From positions 1-5,782 of the forward strand of contig CADCWC010000269.1 in NCBI GenBank assembly GCA_902806305.1: DNA of 5,782 bases, given 5' to 3'. Positions 1 through 5,335 of this stretch are shown one piece after another. The notes under the pieces were generated by a model, which was not told the DNA's origin, searched no databases, and saw only the letters and a program-made list of their open reading frames with translations. This DNA comes from an uncultured Thermoleophilia bacterium (lineage in GTDB: Bacteria > Actinomycetota > Thermoleophilia > Gaiellales > F1-60-MAGs149). The translations under genes and the position numbers were made by a program. Every line of letters begins with the position of its first letter. Within the stretch, counting starts at the first letter, position 1.

Positions 1-1301
1 TGCCCGGCATGCTCATGGCGGCGGCCCGGCTCGACCTCGCGAGCGTCTTCGTCTACGCCGGCTCGACGCTGCCCGGCAAGCTCAAGGGGCTGGACGGCGA
101 GGACCGCGACCTCACGATCATCGACGTCTTCGAGGGCGTCGGCGCCTGCGCCCGCGGGCTCATCACCCGTGACGAGCTGACCGCGATCGAGAAGGCCGCC
201 TGCCCGGGTGAGGGCGCGTGCGGCGGCATGTACACGGCCAACACGATGGCCGCGGCCGCCGAGGCGCTCGGCATGGCGCTGCCCGGCTCGGCCACGCCAC
301 CGTCGATCTCCCCGGAGCGGGCCGAGTTCGGCCGCCTGAGCGGCGAGGCGGTCGTGCGGCTGCTCGAGCTCGACCTGCGGCCACGACAGATCCTGACCCG
401 CCCGGCGTTCCTGAACGCGGCCGCCGTCGTGATGGCCACCGGCGGCTCGACCAACGCCGTCCTGCACCTCCTCGCCATCGCCGCCGAGCTCGACGTCGAG
501 CTCTCGCTGCACGACTTCGACCTGATCTCGCGGCGGGTGCCGCAGCTCGTCTCCACGCGCCCCTCGGGGAAGTGGGTCATGTCGGACCTGCATCGCGTCG
601 ACGGCGTGCAGCGGGTCCTGCGCGAGCTGCTCGACGCCGGCCTGCTCGACGGCGACTGCCTGACCGTGACGGGCCGGACCGTGGCCGAGAACCTGGCCGA
701 CGTGCCGCGCGCGGACGGCGAGGTGGTCGTCTCGTTCTCGACGCCGCTCGCCCCGGAGGGCGGCCTCGGCGTGCTGTCGGGCTCGCTCGTCCCGAACGGC
801 GCCCTGATCAAGCTCCCGGGCGTCGACGAGCTGCGCTTCGAGGGCACGGCGCGTGTCTTCGACGGCGAGGAGGCGTGCATGGCCGCTGTCACGGGCGGCG
901 ACGTGCAGCGCGGCGAGGCGCTCGTGATCCGCTACGAGGGCCCGAAGGGCGGTCCCGGCATGCGCGAGATGCTGGCCGTGACGGCCGCCATCAAGGGCGC
1001 AGGCCTCGGCAAGGACGTGATCCTGCTGACCGACGGCCGTTTCTCGGGCGCCACGTTCGGGGCCTGCGTCGGGCACGTGGCCCCGGAGGCCACGGACGGC
1101 GGGCCGATCGCGTTCGTCGCCGACGGCGACCGGATCGTCCTCGACGTCCCGAACCGTCGCCTCGACCTGCTCGTCGACGAGTCGGAGCTCGAGCGTCGCC
1201 GACTCGACTGGCAGCCTCCGGCACCCCGCTACACGCGCGGCGCCCTGGCCAAGTACGCCAAGCTCGTGCAGGGCGCCGAGACGGGCGCGATCTGCGGCTG
1301 A
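1..1301 (+). CDS. ilvD: Dihydroxy-acid dehydratase, 5'-truncated by window edge
   Basis: IlvD dehydrates 2,3-dihydroxy-acids to 2-keto acids in valine, leucine and isoleucine synthesis, using an Fe-S cluster in the cytoplasm. The frame is open to the left edge: codons at 3-8 give Pro-Gly before the first Met, matching the family's CDKxxPGMLMA segment, so the true start and the CDK cysteine lie outside. Counting from the Met at 9, ACGGMYTANTM (residues 70-80) carries a conserved cluster cysteine, ATGGSTNAVLH lies at about 143-153, EGPKGGPGMREM at about 310-321, and the GRFSG loop with its conserved serine at 343-347 is followed by GHVAPEA and GGPIAFV. About 432 of the usual 560 or so residues are present and the C-terminus is intact (ALAKYAKLV near the end). 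The next gene begins 3 nt after the stop. The seen motifs make this assignment nearly certain; no frameshift is visible. Confidence 0.97.
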   Translation, partial: PGMLMAAARLDLASVFVYAGSTLPGKLKGLDGEDRDLTIIDVFEGVGACARGLITRDELTAIEKAACPGEGACGGMYTANTMAAAAEALGMALPGSATPPSISPERAEFGRLSGEAVVRLLELDLRPRQILTRPAFLNAAAVVMATGGSTNAVLHLLAIAAELDVELSLHDFDLISRRVPQLVSTRPSGKWVMSDLHRVDGVQRVLRELLDAGLLDGDCLTVTGRTVAENLADVPRADGEVVVSFSTPLAPEGGLGVLSGSLVPNGALIKLPGVDELRFEGTARVFDGEEACMAAVTGGDVQRGEALVIRYEGPKGGPGMREMLAVTAAIKGAGLGKDVILLTDGRFSGATFGACVGHVAPEATDGGPIAFVADGDRIVLDVPNRRLDLLVDESELERRRLDWQPPAPRYTRGALAKYAKLVQGAETGAICG

Positions 1302-1304
1302 GCT

Positions 1305-1691
1305 TTGGGCGGTCCGACCGCAGCGGTCGAGGTGGTGCGCCGCCTGTTCGAGCTCTTCGAGGCGCGGCGCTGGGATGACGCGGCCGCGCTCGTGCACGCC
1401 GACGTCGTGGTCGAGTGGCCCGTGACCGGCGAGCGCTTCCGCGGACGGGAGCGCTTCATCGGCGTCAATCGCGCCTACCCCGAGGGCTGGACCATCACGG
1501 TCGGTCGCGTCCTCGCCGCGGGCCCGGAGGTGGCGAGCGAGGTGTTCGTGACGCAGGACGGCGTGACGTTCGTCGACGCGGCCTTCTGGACCGTGGAGGA
1601 CGGCCTGATCCGCGCCGGCGTCGAGTACTGGGCCACCGTGGGCGGGGAGCGGGCGCCGGCCTGGCGTGCGCGCTGGGCGGAGCCGGGCTGA
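1305..1691 (+). CDS. SnoaL-like / NTF2-fold small protein
   Basis: A 128-residue protein of the nuclear transport factor 2 / SnoaL_2 superfamily, small cone-shaped alpha+beta barrels that bind or isomerise small molecules; the substrate here is unknown. The N-terminal helix VEVVRRLFELFEARRWDDAAAL is followed by HADVVVEWPVTGE, a GRERF loop, NRAYPEGW, and then beta strands ending in GVEYWATVG, the order expected for the fold. The length is normal for one domain. The chosen start is TTG at 1305, three bases after the ilvD stop, because it keeps the full first helix. GTG at 1332 or 1335 would shorten that helix. No clear Shine-Dalgarno precedes the TTG, so reinitiation by ribosomes leaving ilvD is plausible. 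Its stop overlaps or lies just before the start of the DUF418 gene. There is no signal peptide, so it is probably cytoplasmic. The fold is well supported; the function is not known. Confidence 0.85.
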   Translation: MGGPTAAVEVVRRLFELFEARRWDDAAALVHADVVVEWPVTGERFRGRERFIGVNRAYPEGWTITVGRVLAAGPEVASEVFVTQDGVTFVDAAFWTVEDGLIRAGVEYWATVGGERAPAWRARWAEPG

Positions 1692-1705
1692 GCGCCCCGC
1701 CCGCC

Positions 1706-2938
1706 GTGCCGGGGCCCCTGCCCACGGCCGAGCGCGCCGTGGTGCTCGACGTCCTGCGCGGCGTGTCGCTCCTCGGCGTCCTGATCGCCAACACCGCCGT
1801 CTTCGCCGCCCCGGCCCGCGAGACGGCCCTCGACGCCCTGGGCGACGTCCACCCGGTCGACGCGGCCGCGGAGCTCGCCGTGGCCGTGCTCGTGACGGGG
1901 AAGTTCTACCCGCTGTTCGCGCTGCTGTTCGGTATGGGGGTGGCGCTCCAGCTGGAGCGGGCCGGCGCCGCCCGCGCGGGCACGGGCCGGGTCCTCCGGC
2001 GGCTCGGCGTCCTGTTCGCGATCGGTGTCACCCACGCGATCCTCGTCTGGTGGGGCGACATCCTCACCGTCTACGCCGTTCTCGGCACCCTGCTCGTGGT
2101 GGGTTTCCGCCGACGGTCGTCCCGCGCGCTCGTCCGCTGGGCGGTCGTGCTCCTCGTCGGTCCCGCGCTGCTCGCGGGCGGGGCGGTCGCGGGCGTCGAG
2201 CTGGCCCGCTTCGGACTGCCGGCGTTCGACGCCGAGGTGGCGATCCTGGACGCCGACGCGGCGGCGGCGACGCGCGAGGCGGCCGCGCGGCTGCGCGCCG
2301 TCTACGGCGACGGCTCCTACGTCGACACCCTCCGTGACCGCGCGACGGCCGCGCCGATCGGGCTCGCGGGCGGGGCGGTGCTCGGACTCTTCAGCGTGCT
2401 GCCCGCCATGCTGCTCGGGATGCTCCTGGTCCGCCTCGGGTTCCCGGCCCGGGTGGGCGCGCGGCGCGAGGCGCTCGGCGTCGTCCGGCGCTGGGGGCTC
2501 CGACTGGGGGTGCCGCTGAACGTGGCCGCCGTCGCGGCGCTCTACCTGGCGGGCCCGCTGACCGACGACGGGCTTGTGGCGGGCGTGCTGCCGCTCGTCG
2601 GCGGCCTCCTCGCGCTCGGCTACGCCGCCGCCGTCGCGCTCGCCACGCTCGACCCGGCCTGGTCCGCCCGGCTCGCGCCCCTCGCGCCGGTGGGGCGGCT
2701 GGCGCTGACGAACTACCTGCTCGGGTCGATCGTCTGCACGTCCCTCTTCTCCGGGTGGGGCCTCGACCTCTACGACCGCGTCGGGGCGGCCGGTCAGGTC
2801 ATCCTGGCGGTGCTGCTCTTCGCCGGGCAGGTCGCGCTCAGCGGGTGGTGGGTCCGCCGCTTCCGGTTCGGCCCCGCGGAGTGGGTCTGGCGCTCGTTGA
2901 CCTACGGCCGACGGCAGCCGCTCCGCGTCTCGGCGTAG
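1706..2938 (+). CDS. DUF418 family (YeiB-like) integral membrane protein
   Basis: A polytopic membrane protein of about 410 residues, the usual size for DUF418 proteins, whose biochemical role is unknown. Family marks seen: VLDVLRGVSLLGVLIANT near residues 13-30, GKFYPLFALLFGMGVALQ at about 65-82, WWGDILTVYAVLG at about 115-127, RLALTNYLLGSIVCT at about 331-345, and FGPAEWVWRSLTYG at 388-401, which closes the conserved C-terminal domain. Several hydrophobic helices occur between these, with a soluble-looking stretch (about 168-212, rich in Asp, Ala and Arg) in the middle. The start is uncertain. GTG at 1706 fits the family's N-terminus; an in-frame CTG at 1688 would overlap the preceding stop as CTGA and has GGAG five bases upstream. 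The frame is also open far upstream, but that stretch is the shadow of the SnoaL-like gene. It is probably cotranscribed with ilvD and the SnoaL-like gene, and it ends just before a strong hairpin. Confidence 0.9.
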   Translation: MPGPLPTAERAVVLDVLRGVSLLGVLIANTAVFAAPARETALDALGDVHPVDAAAELAVAVLVTGKFYPLFALLFGMGVALQLERAGAARAGTGRVLRRLGVLFAIGVTHAILVWWGDILTVYAVLGTLLVVGFRRRSSRALVRWAVVLLVGPALLAGGAVAGVELARFGLPAFDAEVAILDADAAAATREAAARLRAVYGDGSYVDTLRDRATAAPIGLAGGAVLGLFSVLPAMLLGMLLVRLGFPARVGARREALGVVRRWGLRLGVPLNVAAVAALYLAGPLTDDGLVAGVLPLVGGLLALGYAAAVALATLDPAWSARLAPLAPVGRLALTNYLLGSIVCTSLFSGWGLDLYDRVGAAGQVILAVLLFAGQVALSGWWVRRFRFGPAEWVWRSLTYGRRQPLRVSA

Positions 2939-2942
2939 CCTG

Positions 2943-2977
2943 CGGCTCGTCGGGCGGGGTGTCCGCCCGACGAGCCG
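2943..2977. terminator. Bidirectional hairpin terminator between convergent genes
   Basis: A perfect 15-bp inverted repeat (2943-2957 pairs with 2963-2977) encloses a 5-nt loop, GGTGT. It sits 4 nt after the DUF418 stop and 10 nt beyond the stop of the converging MFS gene, so it can serve transcripts from both sides. There is no T-run on either side, as is common for GC-rich actinobacterial hairpin terminators. The pairing is read directly; the terminator role is inferred from position. Confidence 0.85.
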
Positions 2978-2987
2978 ACGTTGCAGG

Positions 2988-4214
2988 TCACCGGGTCGCG
3001 GCCAGTTGCGGCTCGGCCACGAGCTCGTCCTCCGGCGTGCGGTGCGCCGTCACGGGGACGCGGAGCAGCGTCGCGAGGAGCAGGGCGGCGAGGCCGGCGC
3101 CGAGGGCACCGAGGGCGTACACCGGCTGGGGTCCGACGGCGTCGACCAGCGGACCGCCGGCCACGAACGACACGCCGAAGGCGCCCAGGACCAGCGTCTC
3201 CGAGGCGGCGAACACCCGGCTGCGCACGGCGTCGGGCGTCCGCAGCTGGACGAGCGTCGTCTCGGCCACGTCGATCAGCCCGTTGCCCAGGCCGCCCAGC
3301 ACCATCAGGCCCACGATCGGGGCGAACCACGGCGACACGCCGACGCTGCCCATCGCCACACCCATGACGAGCGTGCCGACGACCAGCACCTGGACCTCGG
3401 TCCTCGCCCGGAGGACCCGGGCAGCGAGCCACGAGCCGCCAACGACGCCCACACCCCAGCCGGCCACCAGCGCGCCGTAGCCGACGGAGCCCATGCCGAA
3501 CTGCTCGGTGAGCGGGTACTCGGCGACCAGGATCACGCCGACGAACAGCAGCATCACGGTCCAGGCGGCCGTCATCGTGCGCAGGGTCCGATCGTGGACG
3601 AGGAACGCGAAGCCCGCTGCGAGCCCGGCGTGGGCGCCGTCGTCGGCGCGGCGCGTGCGGAAGTCGGCGCGCACCGACGCCACGAGCGCCGCGGAGACGA
3701 GGAACGACGCGCCGTTGGCCGCGAAGGCGCCCGAGGGCCCGGCCGCGGCCACCAGCAGGCCGCCGACCAGCGGGCCGAGCATCCGGCCGATGCTCGCGCT
3801 CGAGCTCAGCGTCGCGTTGGCCCAGGTCAGCCGCTCGGTCGGGACGAGGTTCGGGATCGCCGCGCTCGAGGCCGGGAAGAACGGCGACTCGAACACCGAG
3901 GCGAGCGCCGCCACGGCCACGAGCGCCGCCGGCTCGTCGAGGAACACGAGCGCCGCGAAGCACGCGGCCGCGCCCAGGTCCGAGCCGATCATCACGTGCC
4001 GGCGGTCGAGACGGTCGCCCAGCGAGCCTGCGAGCGGCGCCACGAGCCCCCGCACGCCGATGGCGGCGAGCAGGCCGGCCGACACCCACGTCGTCGAGTG
4101 CGTGCGCGTGTAGAGCGCCGCGATCAACGCGATGAACGCAGCCTCGCTCCCCGCCAGCGAGATCAGGCGGGCGATCGAGACACGGCGGACGCTGGTGCGG
4201 TACGGGGTGGTCAT
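2988..4214 (-). CDS. MFS transporter, MFS_3 / EntS-like exporter type
   Basis: A 408-residue major facilitator superfamily protein of the inner membrane, probably a proton-driven exporter; the substrate cannot be read from sequence. Visible marks are the motif-A loop GSLGDRLDRRHVM (about residues 63-75) between helices 2 and 3, SSAAIPNLVPTERLTWANA (about 116-134), SIGRMLGPLVGGLLVA in helix 5 (about 141-155), and LVQLRTPDAVRSRVFA (about 321-336), the signature of the MFS_3 branch that includes enterobactin exporter EntS and macrolide-efflux-like proteins. Hydrophobic segments fit 12 helices, with a charged central loop at about 182-197. The ATG at 4214 is supported by GGAG seven bases upstream. 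The C-terminus is short and hydrophilic. It lies downstream of a DtxR-type regulator on the same strand, but 380 bases separate them and contain a separate promoter, so co-regulation is only a hypothesis. Confidence 0.93.
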   Translation of the reverse strand: MTTPYRTSVRRVSIARLISLAGSEAAFIALIAALYTRTHSTTWVSAGLLAAIGVRGLVAPLAGSLGDRLDRRHVMIGSDLGAAACFAALVFLDEPAALVAVAALASVFESPFFPASSAAIPNLVPTERLTWANATLSSSASIGRMLGPLVGGLLVAAAGPSGAFAANGASFLVSAALVASVRADFRTRRADDGAHAGLAAGFAFLVHDRTLRTMTAAWTVMLLFVGVILVAEYPLTEQFGMGSVGYGALVAGWGVGVVGGSWLAARVLRARTEVQVLVVGTLVMGVAMGSVGVSPWFAPIVGLMVLGGLGNGLIDVAETTLVQLRTPDAVRSRVFAASETLVLGAFGVSFVAGGPLVDAVGPQPVYALGALGAGLAALLLATLLRVPVTAHRTPEDELVAEPQLAATR

Positions 4215-4221
4215 GGCAGAA

Positions 4222-4225
4222 CTCC
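4222..4225 (-). promoter_or_regulatory. Shine-Dalgarno of the MFS gene
   Basis: On the minus strand GGAG lies 7 nt before the ATG at 4214. It is the clearest ribosome binding site in the window and it fixes the start of the transporter. Confidence 0.8.
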
Positions 4226-4277
4226 GGGCGAACGAGGGCGGTGCTCCGGTCGGCCGTCCTCGAGGGACGCGGGACCG

Positions 4278-4342
4278 CGCGGAGCGGAGGGACGAGAGCG
4301 GCGGCGGCGCGGCTAGCGCGCGGAGCCGAGGAGCCGCGGAGC
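4278..4342. repeat. Three copies of the 8-mer CGCGGAGC in the MFS leader
   Basis: The plus-strand word CGCGGAGC (GCTCCGCG in the transcript of the MFS gene) occurs at 4278-4285, 4319-4326 and 4335-4342. The first and last copies extend to an identical 10-mer ending CGG. The spacing is uneven (41 and 16 bases). These may be protein-binding sites or chance in GC-rich DNA; the sequence does not decide. Confidence 0.4.
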
Positions 4343-4435
4343 GGCCTCGGCGCCAGGCCCGCCGGCGAACAGGAGGACCCCATCGCCGACGAGCGCCACC
4401 GTGGGCATCTCGTTCGTGCGGGTGAGGGGTCGCAT
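4313..4435 (-). CDS. Possible 40-residue small ORF in the MFS leader
   Basis: An ATG at 4435 opens a 40-codon frame ending in TAG at 4313, 98 bases before the MFS start. The product begins MRPLTRTNEMPTVALVGDG and has a hydrophobic middle followed by an Ala/Gly/Pro-rich tail; I recognise no family. It lies about 70 nt downstream of a convincing promoter. Its Shine-Dalgarno is weak (GAAGGA about 12 nt upstream). Its last third overlaps a strong hairpin, so it could be a regulatory leader peptide for the transporter, or merely a chance ORF in GC-rich DNA where stops are rare. A second in-frame ATG lies at 4408. Confidence 0.25.
   Translation of the reverse strand: MRPLTRTNEMPTVALVGDGVLLFAGGPGAEAAPRLLGSAR
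4325..4351 (-). promoter_or_regulatory. Hairpin in the MFS leader
   Basis: On the minus strand GCCGAG-GCCGC pairs with GCGGC-TC-CTCGGC: 11 base pairs, a 3-nt loop and a 2-nt bulge. It lies about 110 nt before the MFS start and inside the 3' end of the possible small ORF. There is no T-run after it, so it is not a standard intrinsic terminator. It could act as an attenuator or mRNA stability element. The pairing is seen; the role is inferred. Confidence 0.4.
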
Positions 4436-4470
4436 GTCCGTCGGTCGTCCTTCGGTCGTTCGTTCGGTGC
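4436..4470. repeat. Degenerate tetranucleotide repeat
   Basis: A low-complexity stretch with CGGTCGT/CGTT units repeated on the plus strand (GAAC/GACC/GACG units on the minus strand) lies in the 5' leader of the MFS transcript just before the possible small ORF. It is imperfect, with a roughly 4-nt period. Its role, if any, is unknown. Confidence 0.4.
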
Positions 4471-4513
4471 GGAGTCCTGTCGGCCGATCGTTCCGGCGTC
4501 CGGGACGACTCTC

Positions 4514-4543
4514 ACCCTACACGGGCCGGTGGAGCGCTGTCCA
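4514..4543 (-). promoter_or_regulatory. Sigma70-type promoter upstream of the MFS gene
   Basis: On the minus strand TGGACA (4538-4543, five of six matches to TTGACA) is separated by 18 nt from TAGGGT (4514-4519, a TANNNT -10 box). Transcription would begin near 4507, giving the MFS mRNA a leader of about 290 nt. An 8-bp palindrome GGATATCC (4548-4555) lies just upstream of the -35 box and could be part of an operator. The match is good for a GC-rich genome, but the site has not been tested. Confidence 0.55.
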
Positions 4544-4594
4544 GTGCGGATATCCCTACCCCGCCCCTCGTGCGAGCAGGCGGCTGAGGCCCGC

Positions 4595-5269
4595 TCAGGC
4601 GGCGATCAGGATGCCTGCGGCGGTCAGAAACGCCAGGGCGTGCCGGTCGCCGTCGACCTCGACCGTCATCACGCCGCCGAGCTCGTCGGCCTCGACCACG
4701 GCCACGGTGGCCCCCGGCCGCAGGCCACGCTCGGCCAGGTACTGGAGGAGCTCCGTCTTGCGGTCGGTCACGCGCGTGATCGTGCCCGACTCGCCGACCT
4801 CGAGCGTGGCGAGCGGGACGGCCGGGACGTCGATCATCGAGCCGTCCCGGGCCGGGATCGGGTCTCCGTGCGGGTCGTGGTGCGGCTGGCCGAGCTTCGC
4901 CGCGATCCGATCCTCGAGGCCCTCGGAGATGTGGTGCTCGAGCCGGTCGGCCTCGGCGTGGACCTCGTCCCAGCTCATGCCGAGGTGCTCGACGAGGTAG
5001 AGCTCGAGCAGGCGGTGATGGCGCAGCACCTCGAGCGCCACCGTCTCGCCGCGCTCGGTCAGGCGGACGCCGTGATACGGCTCGTGGGTCAGGAGCCGGA
5101 GGGCGTCGAGCCGCTTGACCATCCCGGTCACCGAGGCCGTCGAGACGCCGAGCCGCTCGGCGAGCGCCTGTGTGGTGACGGCGCCGCCGGCCGCCTCGCC
5201 GAGCTGGAGCACCGCCTTCAGGTAGTCCTGCATGGCGGGCGAGATACGGCGGCGCGCGGTGTCCGGCAT
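4595..5269 (-). CDS. DtxR/MntR-family metal-dependent transcriptional regulator
   Basis: A 224-residue repressor-type regulator with the full three-domain layout: N-terminal winged helix (about 11-75, recognition region LAERLGVSTASVTGMVKRLD), metal-binding dimerisation domain (about 76-140, HHRLLELYLVEHLG, then HAEADRLEHHISE and HGDPIP), and a C-terminal FeoA/SH3-like domain (about 150-224). Aligned by eye to DtxR, the primary metal site reads Asp15, Asp108, Glu111, His112 where DtxR has Met10, Cys102, Glu105, His106; His85, Glu89 and His104 match the ancillary-site residues. Loss of the sulfur ligands resembles MntR and mycobacterial SirR/MntR, so manganese sensing is more likely than iron. 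I chose ATG 5269 because a TACGAT box lies exactly 7 nt upstream, which suits a leaderless mRNA. ATG 5278 in the same frame is the alternative. The same frame is open upstream into a cobQ remnant, so automatic gene callers may merge the two. Its targets are not visible. Confidence 0.92.
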   Translation of the reverse strand: MPDTARRRISPAMQDYLKAVLQLGEAAGGAVTTQALAERLGVSTASVTGMVKRLDALRLLTHEPYHGVRLTERGETVALEVLRHHRLLELYLVEHLGMSWDEVHAEADRLEHHISEGLEDRIAAKLGQPHHDPHGDPIPARDGSMIDVPAVPLATLEVGESGTITRVTDRKTELLQYLAERGLRPGATVAVVEADELGGVMTVEVDGDRHALAFLTAAGILIAA

Positions 5270-5276
5270 CGGAGCC

Positions 5277-5305
5277 ATCGTACCGACTGCCCGCGGGCCC
5301 GTCTG
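5277..5305 (-). promoter_or_regulatory. Probable leaderless promoter of the DtxR/MntR-like gene
   Basis: On the minus strand TACGAT (5277-5282) ends 7 nt before the ATG at 5269, placing the transcription start on the start codon. Seventeen nt further upstream is CAGACG (5300-5305), a weak -35 that keeps only the central GAC. There is no Shine-Dalgarno before either ATG candidate, which supports leaderless translation. Confidence 0.5.
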
Positions 5306-5311
5306 GCAGAC
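5289..5311. promoter_or_regulatory. Inverted repeats in the regulator's promoter, candidate operator
   Basis: Two dyads lie over the core promoter: a perfect 10-bp palindrome GCCCGCGGGC (5289-5298) between -35 and -10, and GTCTG-G-CAGAC (5301-5311), which covers the weak -35 and gains two more pairs on each side after one mismatch. Their position suits autorepression. They do not obviously match the AT-rich DtxR/IdeR iron box, and GC-rich palindromes arise easily by chance. Confidence 0.4.
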
Positions 5312-5335
5312 TGGCTCGTCGTGGCACGTCGCGCG

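Larger units (their letters stand above)
4215..4594. other. 380-base intergenic region between regulator and MFS gene
   Basis: This gap holds, on the minus strand and in order of transcription, a GGATATCC palindrome, the promoter, a tetranucleotide-like repeat, a possible 40-codon ORF, a hairpin and the MFS ribosome binding site. The longer overlapping frames here, on both strands, resemble no known family and look like GC-driven open frames. No convincing terminator follows the regulator; only a 5-bp inverted repeat (4584-4598) spans its stop codon. Confidence 0.6.

Noticed and set aside
53..892. Long minus-strand open frame opposite ilvD
   Set aside because: It is antisense to clear IlvD motifs; its product is Ser/Arg/Pro-rich without family features, a GC-driven shadow.
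1415..1705. N-terminal extension of the DUF418 frame
   Set aside because: It overlaps the SnoaL-like gene in another frame and gives an Arg/Gly-rich peptide unlike DUF418 N-termini.
3006..4316. 436-codon plus-strand frame opposite the MFS gene
   Set aside because: Its low-complexity Arg/His/Glu/Ala composition is the mirror of MFS codons; no start signal or homology is visible.
2902..4515. 537-codon minus-strand frame over the MFS gene
   Set aside because: It reads the MFS gene out of frame and crosses the terminator hairpin; it is Arg/Pro-rich with no domain. The MFS frame has the motifs and the ribosome binding site.
4584..4598. CTGAG-CGGGC-CTCAG inverted repeat at the regulator stop as a terminator
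   Set aside because: Only 5 bp, spans the stop codon, and has no T-run; too weak to call.
4577..4603. Direct repeat CAGGCGGC (two copies) as an attachment site
   Set aside because: Eight bases, partly inside coding sequence, with no integrase or mobile gene nearby.
4401..5000. 199-codon plus-strand frame across the intergenic region and regulator
   Set aside because: Mostly antisense to the DtxR-type gene, Ser/Arg-rich, without a ribosome binding site.
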